This document shows positions 1 to 7,654 of a DNA stretch of 52,118 nucleotides, piece by piece (position 1 is the first letter of the stretch; each line of letters starts with the position of its first letter). A program made the position numbers and the translations under genes. Origin of the DNA: Aquisphaera insulae (GTDB lineage Bacteria > Planctomycetota > Planctomycetia > Isosphaerales > Isosphaeraceae); NCBI RefSeq assembly GCF_011064615.1, contig NZ_JAALJH010000065.1, positions 1 through 52,118 on the forward strand, written 5' to 3'. Under the pieces are notes generated by a model. The model saw only the letters and a program-made list of their open reading frames with translations. It was not told where the DNA came from and ran no database searches.

Positions 1-105
1 GCCCCGGGCAGGCTCCGGATGTTCAAGGAGGCCCCAATCCCGCGCAACAGATCCGGGATAGGCCTCGCCCGTCGTAAAGACCACCTTTCCAACACCCCAC
101 CCTAA

Positions 106-128
106 CCCTCCCTCACCGGGGGGGAGGG
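106..128. terminator. GC hairpin downstream of the minus-strand redox operon
   Basis: CCCTCCC (106-112) pairs perfectly with GGGAGGG (122-128) around a 9-nt spacer. It lies about 100 nt past the stop of the last gene of the leftward operon. No T-tract follows on the minus strand, so it may be a weak terminator or a copy of a dispersed intergenic repeat. Nothing else is visible in 1-227. Confidence 0.35.
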
Positions 129-227
129 CATCAGACTCCGCTCGCGGAACTCGTGGGTAGAGCCAGGCCCCGCGAGGGTGGAGGGGACCGGAGGGGAGTG
201 GACCAGGCCGTGGGCGGGCGCACCGGC

Positions 228-1631
228 TCAGGGCTTCTTCTCCTCGCCGCCGGACCTGGGGATGCCCAGGTCGTCGCGGCTGTAGAACTTCCAGGCGTTC
301 CCCTCGCGGCGGGCGAGGAAGACCTGGCCGACGTCGTCGAGGACCGGGCTGAAGCGGATCTCGCCGGTGACGCCCTGCCAGGGCTCGGTCCGGTAGGCGA
401 TCATGTCGCGGATCTTGGCCCGGTTCAGGCCGGCGGTCTGGATCGCCCAGATGAGCATCTGCATGCCGTCGTAGGCGTGGGCCGCCTGGGTCTCGGGCTC
501 CTCGTTGAACCGGGCCCGGAACCGGCGGCGGAACTCCTGGTAGTTCGAGTCGTCGCGCGACGGGTTCCACGGATAGCCGCAGATGACGCCCTCGGCGTTC
601 TTGCCGGCGATCTTCGCGAACTCGTCGGTCACGCAGCGGTCGCAGGCGACGAACGGCTGTTTCATGCCGAGGGCCCGCATCTGGTTGAGGATCTTCGCCC
701 CGTCGACGTCGTCGCCCCAGTGGATCACCACGTCCAGGTTCGCCTGCTTGAGCCGCTCGATCTCCAGCGAGTAATCGTCGCGGCCCATCTTGTAGGCCAT
801 CTCGACCACGATCGGATGCTCGAGTCGGCGGCTGGCGTCGACGATCTCCCGGACGCCGAACCGGCCATACCGGTTGCTCGCGCGGATGATCCCGGCACGC
901 TGGAACCCCGCTTTCTTGTACATGTAATCGACCAGGATGTAGTTCATCTGCCGGTCGTCGCCGATGCAGCGGGCGACCCAGGGGATGTTCGTCTCGATGA
1001 ACGTCGGGTCGGTGTCGCCCGAGTTCATCATCAGGACCTCGCACTTGAGGGCGACCCGGATCGCGATGTGGCTGTTCGCGCCGTCGATGGTGCCGAGCAT
1101 CGCCCAGACCTTGTCCTTGTAGCTCTGCTTGATGATCTCGTTGCCCGACGAGCCCCAGAGCCCGTTGTCATTCGAGACGACCAGCTCGAAGGGGAGCTTG
1201 CGCTTCAGGTAGCCGCCGTTGGCGTTGGCCTCCTCGATCGCGAGCACGCAGCCCTGGTACATCTTCTTGCCGAGCGTCTCCTCGTGGCTCTTGCCGCCGG
1301 TGGCCACCGAGACGGTCGGATAGAGCGGGCCGATGAAGCCGATCTTGACCGACTTCAGGCCCTCGGGCTCGGCCAGCGAGCGGCCCGGCCCGCCGTATTC
1401 GAGCTGGGTCCGGAAGTGGGTCTTGAACGGCTCGACGTGGTGGAACGGCTCCAGCTCCTTGACCGTGTGCGCGTACCGCGCGTCGTTCTTGAGCGGCAGC
1501 GCGGGGAGCTGGTAGGGGCTGACCGCGTCGATCGCCCGGAGGATCTCATCGGTCGAGAGATCCTGGGCGACGGCCGGCCTTGGCAGGAGCGACAGGCAGA
1601 GGATGAAGAGGGACCAATTCCGCGTTCGCAT
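228..1631 (-). CDS. ABC-type substrate-binding protein (Leu/Ile/Val-binding type 1 fold), orphan
   Basis: A 467-aa exported protein with an N-terminal signal peptide ending near PAVAQ (about residue 22). From about residue 95 it reads as a type-1 periplasmic binding protein of the branched-chain amino acid/urea class: the lobe-1 strand VKIGFIGPLYP, the segment GCVLAIEEANANGGY, the ligand-cleft region around GTIDGANSH, and the lobe-2 entry RAGIIRASNRYGRFG. Family role: binds a small polar ligand outside the membrane and hands it to an ABC permease or a sensor. No permease or ATPase gene is nearby. It is the last gene of a five-gene leftward operon, 69 nt after the preceding stop, so it may act as a ligand sensor or chaperone for that cluster. 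The ligand cannot be read from the sequence. Confidence 0.85.
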   Translation of the reverse strand: MRTRNWSLFILCLSLLPRPAVAQDLSTDEILRAIDAVSPYQLPALPLKNDARYAHTVKELEPFHHVEPFKTHFRTQLEYGGPGRSLAEPEGLKSVKIGFIGPLYPTVSVATGGKSHEETLGKKMYQGCVLAIEEANANGGYLKRKLPFELVVSNDNGLWGSSGNEIIKQSYKDKVWAMLGTIDGANSHIAIRVALKCEVLMMNSGDTDPTFIETNIPWVARCIGDDRQMNYILVDYMYKKAGFQRAGIIRASNRYGRFGVREIVDASRRLEHPIVVEMAYKMGRDDYSLEIERLKQANLDVVIHWGDDVDGAKILNQMRALGMKQPFVACDRCVTDEFAKIAGKNAEGVICGYPWNPSRDDSNYQEFRRRFRARFNEEPETQAAHAYDGMQMLIWAIQTAGLNRAKIRDMIAYRTEPWQGVTGEIRFSPVLDDVGQVFLARREGNAWKFYSRDDLGIPRSGGEEKKP

Positions 1632-1700
1632 GGGGGGTCTCGCACAGCCGGGGCTTGATCGGGATGACGGGACGGAACGTGATGAGCTCGGTCGCTACGA

Positions 1701-3008
1701 TCAGGGCTTGGCGGGCGACTCGGATTTCGCCGCATTCGCGACCGCGTTCCCCGCGGCCCGGAAGGGTTTGCCGTCGGGCGTCTTCACGCCGGGGAAGTAG
1801 TCGTCGCCGATGGCCCAGCCGAGACCCTTTCCGGTCGCGACCCAGACGTCCTTGCCGTCGATGTCGAAGTTGATGATGAAGTTGTGCGGGACGCCGGTCT
1901 CCATCTCCACCGTCTTCAGGAGCTTGCCGCGGCGATAGACCTTCGCCAGCCCCTTGAGGCTCTGCGGGTCGCGGGTGTAGGCGACGTAGGTGTCGGTGAA
2001 GAAGTCGGCGACGACGCCGACGCCCTTGTCGGTCCCGTACCAGCCCTCGGCCGCGCTCCGGCCGCGGACGGCGTTGGTGAAGTCGCTCGGGATGCCGGTC
2101 TCGTGCGAGTAGAACCCGCGCCAGTTGCGGCCGTCGTAGCGGCAGTTGCCGAAGTAGGAGGAGATCCAGAGGGCCCCGTCGACGTGGGTCGCCCCGGTGA
2201 CGATGACGTGGACGATGCCGTCATCCCGGTAGAGGTCGATCTCCATCTCGCCGTCGGGGTCGAGGTATTCCTTCCAGTGCTTGGTCTGGAGGTCGTACTC
2301 GAGGCATCCGCTCCCCCAGACGCCCAGGTAGACCTTGCCCTTGTCGTGGGAGACGCTGTAGTTCCAGATCTCCTCCATCGGGGCATTCTTCTCGTTGAAG
2401 ATCGTCCATTCGTGGGTCTTCGTGTTGTACCGGCTGCAGCCGGCCGTCGTCGCGGCCCAGACCGAATCGCCCTCGATCGCGACGCCGTAGACGACGTCGT
2501 TGACGAGCCCGCTGTTGAGCTGGTTGAAGTGATCGAACCGGCCGCCGCTGAACCGGGCGAGGCCGCCGCCGAAGAGGCCGAGCCAGACGTCGCCGGTGTT
2601 CCGATCCACGTCGATCGCGGTCACGGCCTGGAACGGGAGGCCGTCCTTCTCCTTCCAGCTCCGGATCTTGCCCGTCCGCTTGTCCAGGCAGGCCAGGCCG
2701 TCCTCGGTGCCGATCCAGACCTTCGGCCCCTCGGCCTTCACCGAGAAGATGTGGTCGTTGGGGAGCCCGTCCTTGGTCGTGAAGTTCTTCCACTTCGTGT
2801 AGACATAGGGCAGGGCGTCGTCGGGGACATCCTTGATCTGGGTCGCCGCCAGGGGGACCTGTCCGGGGACCACCGGCGGGGCCGGCTTCGGGGACACGGT
2901 CGGCCCGGCGCCGGGCTTCGCCGGCCTCGGCTCGTCGGCCCGGAGCGGGCCGACCGGCAGGGAGGCGAGCAGTGCCGCCGGGAGGAATAAAGCCTTGAGG
3001 AGTTTCAT
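1701..3008 (-). CDS. Exported Reg_prop-type beta-propeller protein
   Basis: A 435-aa protein. The start was set at the ATG at 3008 because it opens a clear signal peptide (MKLLKALFLPAALLASLP, cleavage near LRADEP); the same frame is open further upstream but only as antisense of the next gene. After a Pro-rich linker (to about residue 50) come repeated blades such as VWIGTEDGLACLDKRTG, VWLGLFGGGLARFSGG, VWAATTAGCSRYNTKT and VYLGVWGSGCLEYD. These resemble the two-component-regulator propeller repeats (Reg_prop) found in periplasmic sensor domains of hybrid histidine kinases. Here there is no transmembrane or kinase part, so it is a free-standing propeller. It sits 53 nt after the multihaem cytochrome gene and presumably works with it outside the membrane. 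The partner is unknown. Confidence 0.8.
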   Translation of the reverse strand: MKLLKALFLPAALLASLPVGPLRADEPRPAKPGAGPTVSPKPAPPVVPGQVPLAATQIKDVPDDALPYVYTKWKNFTTKDGLPNDHIFSVKAEGPKVWIGTEDGLACLDKRTGKIRSWKEKDGLPFQAVTAIDVDRNTGDVWLGLFGGGLARFSGGRFDHFNQLNSGLVNDVVYGVAIEGDSVWAATTAGCSRYNTKTHEWTIFNEKNAPMEEIWNYSVSHDKGKVYLGVWGSGCLEYDLQTKHWKEYLDPDGEMEIDLYRDDGIVHVIVTGATHVDGALWISSYFGNCRYDGRNWRGFYSHETGIPSDFTNAVRGRSAAEGWYGTDKGVGVVADFFTDTYVAYTRDPQSLKGLAKVYRRGKLLKTVEMETGVPHNFIINFDIDGKDVWVATGKGLGWAIGDDYFPGVKTPDGKPFRAAGNAVANAAKSESPAKP

Positions 3009-3061
3009 GAGAACCCATCCGGGAAAACAGGAGGATGAGACGGTCGGTCGATCGGGGCTTG

Positions 3062-5986
3062 CTACAGCGTCTTCAGGTATTCGATCAGGTCGTTGAGCTG
3101 GTCCTTGGTCATGTCGTTGGTCACCCCGTGGGTGTCGTTGGGGTTGTAGACGGTCCAGATCTCCTCGAGCGTCGCGGCGATCCCGTTGTGCATGTAGGGC
3201 GCCGAGTCGTAGATGTTGTTGAGGTGCGGCACGTCCACCTTGTCGTCGAGGTCGAACTCCATCTTGGAGCCGATGTCGTGCTTCTCGCGGTCGGTGTAGA
3301 GCGGCGGGAAGTGGCAGGTCGTGCAGCGGCGCATCTTGTGGATGGACCGGCCGTCGTTGGTCGTCGTCCGCTCGAAGATCGCCTTCCCCCGCCGCTGGGC
3401 GGGCGTCAGCTCGGCCCCGAGCGGCCGATAGCGGTTGGGCGGGCGGGGGATCGTGCTGATGTAGTGGTCCACCGCCTCCAGCTCCTTCGCGGTATAGGGC
3501 TGGATCCGGGTGAAGTAGACCGAGAGCCGCGGCCCGCATTGGCGGGACAGGGTCAGGTTGCCGCCGTTCCACTTGAACGGCCCGGTGTCGAGGATCCCTC
3601 GGAGGGTCCGATTGTCCACGGGGGCCGTGCCGATGCCGTCGGCCTCGATGTCGTAGGTCAGGCCGTCCACGTGGCCGTCGGGGTGGCAGGTGTGGCAGGA
3701 GAGCTGGCGGCGGAAGGCGATGCCGGCGCTGTTGAAGAGCCGCTCGCCGAACCGTGCCTCGGTGATCTCCTTCGGCCCCCCCAGGTCGATCCGGCGGATC
3801 TCCTTCCGCGCGGCGATGTCGATCACGGAGATCGCGTCCTCGAGCGCGCAGGCGACCCACGCCGTCTTGCCGTCGGGCGCGACGGCCAGCCCCCGGGGAT
3901 TGATGCCGGTCGGGATCCGCGCCAGCACGAACTCGGACGCCTTGCCCAGGTGATTCGGCAGGACCTCCTCGCGTTCCTTCGGGGTCGCCTGGTCGATGAC
4001 CCGGCGGAGCTTCGCGACGTCGATCAGGGCGACCTTGTCGGAGCCGGAGCTCGTCACCATCGCGAGCGTGCCGTCGGGCGTGAAGGCCACGTCGGTCGGG
4101 TCGGGGAACGACTCGCCGGGGTCGTCGAGGAGGACCTGGTCCACCCGGCCGTCGGCGGCGATCACCGCCAGACCGTTGGTCACGGTCCAGCCCTGGACCA
4201 TCCGGGTCATCGGTATGAGGTTCTTGGTCCGCTCCAGGGTCGCCAGGGCGAACGCCCCGGAGGGATGCCAGGCGATCCCCTGGAGCATGTTGGCGCCGGG
4301 CGCCGTCGGTCGATCGTCGATGACCTCGCGGGCCGGGTCGATGGCGGTGATCTCGGACACCGACGGCTCGCGGAACTTGACGAACCGCGAGAGGGCGTTG
4401 GTCACGAGCATCCGGCCGCCGTCGGGGGAAAGCGCAAGCGACCAGGGGAATCGGCTCGCGGAGAGCCGCTTCTTCTCCTTCAAGGAGGCGGCGTCGAGCA
4501 CCGAGATGTCGTCCGACGAGGTGTTCAGCACGAAGAGCGTCCTGCCGGACGGGTCGGTGCGGACGCCGTGGGGCTCGTCGCCGACGGGGACCGTGGCCGT
4601 CACGCGACGGGCGGAGGTGTCGATGACCGAGAGGCTGTCATCCAGCCGATTCGTGACATAGGCGAGCGAGCCGTCCGGGCTGAAGGTGACGTCGGTCGGC
4701 TGGCCGCCGACGGCGACCTCGGCCACCTTCGCCATCGACGAGGCATCCAGGACGCAGACCGTCGCGGCCGACTCGCAGGTGACGTAGACCTCCTTGCCGC
4801 CGGGCCGGAAGGCCAGCCGGAGGGGCGTCTTGTAGCGGACGACCCGGTGCTCGGCCGGCGGCGTGGCCGGGTGGGCGATCGCCTTCCATTTCTCCTCGAG
4901 GGCAAACGGCTTCTCCTTCGTCCCTCCGTGGCAGGCGGTGCACGTCTCCTTCGGGTTGCTCAGCAGGCCCGTCTTGAACGTCTTCGGCCTCTCCTTGAGC
5001 GCGGCCGCCGCTTCGGCGTGCTCGCTGCCGGGGCCGTGGCAGGCCTCGCAGCCGACCCCCTCGAGCACCGAGTACCCCTCGGCCGCGCCCGCGGACTCGC
5101 GAGAGTAGGCCGTCGCGTGGCACTTCAGGCACTCGAGGCTCGATTGCGGGTCCTCCTTGATGCCCCGCTTCGCGGCCCGGTCGCGGGCGTCCTGGGTGCC
5201 GAGCGAGGCATAGCCCTTCGCATGCGGCGTGTCCCGCCACTTGCAGAACTGGGAGCCCTTGTCGGCGGCGTCGTGACACTCCGCGCAGGCGTGCGAGCCG
5301 ATGTAGCTGGCGGTGGCGCCTTCCTTCGTCGGCAACGGCGGCGGCCCGATCGCGGCCGGCTTCGCATCCTTCGGCGTCGGGTGGGCGATGGCCTTGAGCG
5401 CCTCCACCAGGTCGAACGGCGTCTCGGTGCGGTTGGGGCGGGCCGGCTTCTGGGGGAGCATCCTCGTGTGCGAGGGCTTGTCCTTGTGGCAGTTCATGCA
5501 GTCGGCGGGAAGGGGATTGGTCAGGGCGATGCGCAAGTCCTTCGGCTTGCCGGGAGCCATGGAGTCGACGTGCTCGCTCCCCGGCCCGTGGCACTTCTCA
5601 CACTGGACGCCGTCGCGGATGGAGAACGTCTCGTCCGTCTCCCAGGATTCGGCCTCGGCGCCGGTGGCGTGGCAGCCCAGGCAGAGCCGCGACTTCTGGG
5701 GCTCGACCGGCACGCCGCTGATCGAGGCGATGTCGCGGGCCACGGGCATGGCCAGGCTGGCGTAGGCCCGGGCGTGCTGCGTCCCCATCCAGAGGGTCGT
5801 CTGATGTCCCATGCTCGGGCCGTCGTGGCAGGTCGCGCAGACCTTGGCACCGACGAAAACCGGCTTCCTCGGCTGGGCCTGGACGCTCATCGGCCAGGCC
5901 CAGGTCAGGATCGAGGCGGCGGCGATCGCCAGCAGGGGCCGGATCGGAGGCCGCTCGAATCCCTTGTCGTTCGTGCCGCGGATCAT
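3062..5986 (-). CDS. Ten-CXXCH multihaem cytochrome c / YVTN beta-propeller / MauG-like fusion
   Basis: A 974-aa exported protein. The ATG at 5986 is preferred (GGAG 9 nt upstream); a GTG at 6001 directly abuts the upstream stop. After a signal peptide (to about residue 37) come eight CXXCH haem sites in two sets of four: CATCH, CLGCH, CEKCH, CMNCH, then CAECH, CLKCH, CEACH, CTACH, each set with a GPGSEH segment after its third site. This looks like an internal duplication of a tetrahaem cytochrome c554-like unit. Residues about 380-700 are YVTN-type propeller repeats (for example GGQPTDVTFSPDGSLAYVTN). The C-terminus has two more sites (CHTCH, CTTCH) in a setting like MauG/di-haem peroxidases. 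Predicted role: periplasmic electron transfer or peroxide-type chemistry, possibly on a partner in the same operon. The substrate is unknown. Confidence 0.85.
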   Translation of the reverse strand: MIRGTNDKGFERPPIRPLLAIAAASILTWAWPMSVQAQPRKPVFVGAKVCATCHDGPSMGHQTTLWMGTQHARAYASLAMPVARDIASISGVPVEPQKSRLCLGCHATGAEAESWETDETFSIRDGVQCEKCHGPGSEHVDSMAPGKPKDLRIALTNPLPADCMNCHKDKPSHTRMLPQKPARPNRTETPFDLVEALKAIAHPTPKDAKPAAIGPPPLPTKEGATASYIGSHACAECHDAADKGSQFCKWRDTPHAKGYASLGTQDARDRAAKRGIKEDPQSSLECLKCHATAYSRESAGAAEGYSVLEGVGCEACHGPGSEHAEAAAALKERPKTFKTGLLSNPKETCTACHGGTKEKPFALEEKWKAIAHPATPPAEHRVVRYKTPLRLAFRPGGKEVYVTCESAATVCVLDASSMAKVAEVAVGGQPTDVTFSPDGSLAYVTNRLDDSLSVIDTSARRVTATVPVGDEPHGVRTDPSGRTLFVLNTSSDDISVLDAASLKEKKRLSASRFPWSLALSPDGGRMLVTNALSRFVKFREPSVSEITAIDPAREVIDDRPTAPGANMLQGIAWHPSGAFALATLERTKNLIPMTRMVQGWTVTNGLAVIAADGRVDQVLLDDPGESFPDPTDVAFTPDGTLAMVTSSGSDKVALIDVAKLRRVIDQATPKEREEVLPNHLGKASEFVLARIPTGINPRGLAVAPDGKTAWVACALEDAISVIDIAARKEIRRIDLGGPKEITEARFGERLFNSAGIAFRRQLSCHTCHPDGHVDGLTYDIEADGIGTAPVDNRTLRGILDTGPFKWNGGNLTLSRQCGPRLSVYFTRIQPYTAKELEAVDHYISTIPRPPNRYRPLGAELTPAQRRGKAIFERTTTNDGRSIHKMRRCTTCHFPPLYTDREKHDIGSKMEFDLDDKVDVPHLNNIYDSAPYMHNGIAATLEEIWTVYNPNDTHGVTNDMTKDQLNDLIEYLKTL

Positions 5987-6001
5987 CGCTGGTCGCTCCA
6001 C

Positions 6002-7654
6002 TCAGCGCGAGGGCTGCTCCACCTTCAGGATCTGGTTCGCCGGGACGTCGGTCAGCACGGTGGTCCTGCCGTCCGGCCAGCGGATCTCCACCCGCTCCGC
6101 CTGTGCGGCCTTGCCGAGCCCGAAGTGGGGCCTCGGGTCGCCCTGGGAGAGGTAGCCGCGGACCGGGACCAGGTCGTCGACCTGGCTCAGCTCCCCGGCC
6201 TTCACCGAGATCCTCGCGCCGATCGCCGGCGTCTTGCCCCCGGGGCCGCGGGCGTCGATCGTCAGCCAGTGATTGAGCGTGTTGCCGCCGTCGTTGCGGA
6301 GCAGCCGGGGGGAATCGCCCAGGTTGATGACCAGGATGTCGATGTCGCCGTCGTTGTCGAAGTCCCCCCAGGCCGCGCCCCGGCCCACGAACTTCTGGGC
6401 GAAGTAGGGGCCCGAGCGGTTGGCCACGTCCACGAACTTCCCCTTGCCCGCGTTGTGGGCCATCACGGCCCCCTCGCCGTACTCGTGGTGGGCGTCACCG
6501 TTGGCGACGAACAGGTCGAGCCAGCCGTCGTTGTCGAAGTCCTGGAGGATGGCACCCCAGCCGGTGTACTGGCCGCAGATCAGGGCCAGGCCCGAGGCAT
6601 TGGTCTGGTCCTCGAAGAACTCCCCCTTGTTGACGTGCAGGCAGCCGTAGCCCATGTCCGGGATGTACAGGTCGAGCTTCCCGTCGCGGTCGACGTCGCC
6701 GAAGACGGGTCCCATGGAGGAAACCCCCTGGCCCCCCTCGCCGAAGGCCAGGCCCATGGTCAGGCCGTCGCTCGAGAACTTGCCCCCCCCCAGGTTGCGG
6801 AAGAAGTAGCTCTCCATCGCGTCGTTGGCGACGTAGAGGTCCAGCTTGCCGCTGTTGAGGAAGTCGGCCGCCGTGGCGCTCATCCCGCGGCCTTCCTTGT
6901 TGAACACGCCGGCTTCCTGGGTCACGTCGGTGAAGGTGCCGTCGCCGTTGTTCCGGAAGAGCCGATCGGCCTGGCCCGGATAGCTGAGCGGGCCCGGGTA
7001 TCCCGCGGCCGGATAGAAGTTGCGGAACTTGCCGCCGTCATATTCCAGATAGGTGGCCACGAACAGGTCGAGCTTGCCGTCGCCGTTGTAGTCGAACCAG
7101 ACCCCGGAGAGCGACCAGAACCCCGGCGCATCCAGGCCCGACTTCTTCGAGACGTCGGTGAAGGTGCCGTCGCCGTTGTTGTGATAGAGGACATTCGGCC
7201 CGTAGTTCAGGACCAGGAGATCGACGAACCCGTCGCCGTCGTAGTCGGCCGCGGAGCAGGCCACGCCGTAGGCGTCGCCGCCGGTGACCCCGGCCTTCTT
7301 CGTGACGTCGGTGAAGGTGCCGTCGCCGTCGTTGTGGTAGAGGTAATTGGTCAGCTTGCCCTTGAGGCGGCGGCCCGTGTTGTCGTTGACGTCGGGCCGA
7401 TAGCGGCCGTTGACGATGTAGATATCGAGCTTCCCGTCGTTGTCATAGTCGAAGAAGAGGCAGCCGGAGCCGGTCCCCTCGACGATGTTGCTCAGTTCCT
7501 GATCGCCGAAGCTTAGCTTCACCTTGATCCCGGCCTTCTCGGTCACGTCGGTGAAGGTCGGCACCGGCGGCTCGTCGCCCCTGGCGGGGACGAGCGGGCC
7601 CGCGAGGGCCGCGAGGATGATCAAATTACGGATATCGCAAGGATTACGCTTCAT
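6002..7654 (-). CDS. CRTAC1-family protein: FG-GAP/VCBS repeats plus ASPIC/UnbV domain
   Basis: A 550-aa protein with a signal peptide (about residues 1-27, ending ARGDEPP). It contains many FG-GAP/VCBS-type repeats, seen as recurring FDYDNDGKLDIYIVNG, DYDGDGFVDLLVLNYG, DVDRDGKLDLYIPDMG and DFDNDGDIDILVINLG motifs with Asp-rich Ca-binding loops. This predicts an integrin-alpha-like seven-bladed propeller. The last ~100 residues match the ASPIC/UnbV domain (region from NHWLTIDARGPG to ERVEIRWPDGR). The protein is secreted or cell-surface; the molecular function of the family is unknown. Its start codon overlaps the stop of the upstream gene by 4 bp, and the next gene follows directly, so translational coupling in one operon is very likely. 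Confidence 0.88.
   Translation of the reverse strand: MKRNPCDIRNLIILAALAGPLVPARGDEPPVPTFTDVTEKAGIKVKLSFGDQELSNIVEGTGSGCLFFDYDNDGKLDIYIVNGRYRPDVNDNTGRRLKGKLTNYLYHNDGDGTFTDVTKKAGVTGGDAYGVACSAADYDGDGFVDLLVLNYGPNVLYHNNGDGTFTDVSKKSGLDAPGFWSLSGVWFDYNGDGKLDLFVATYLEYDGGKFRNFYPAAGYPGPLSYPGQADRLFRNNGDGTFTDVTQEAGVFNKEGRGMSATAADFLNSGKLDLYVANDAMESYFFRNLGGGKFSSDGLTMGLAFGEGGQGVSSMGPVFGDVDRDGKLDLYIPDMGYGCLHVNKGEFFEDQTNASGLALICGQYTGWGAILQDFDNDGWLDLFVANGDAHHEYGEGAVMAHNAGKGKFVDVANRSGPYFAQKFVGRGAAWGDFDNDGDIDILVINLGDSPRLLRNDGGNTLNHWLTIDARGPGGKTPAIGARISVKAGELSQVDDLVPVRGYLSQGDPRPHFGLGKAAQAERVEIRWPDGRTTVLTDVPANQILKVEQPSR

Noticed and set aside
3035..7516. Very long open frame (about 1490 codons) on the plus strand opposite the cytochrome and CRTAC1 genes
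   Set aside because: It is antisense to three well-supported exported proteins, has low-complexity Val/Arg/Asp/Gly composition typical of GC-rich shadow frames, and shows no domain.
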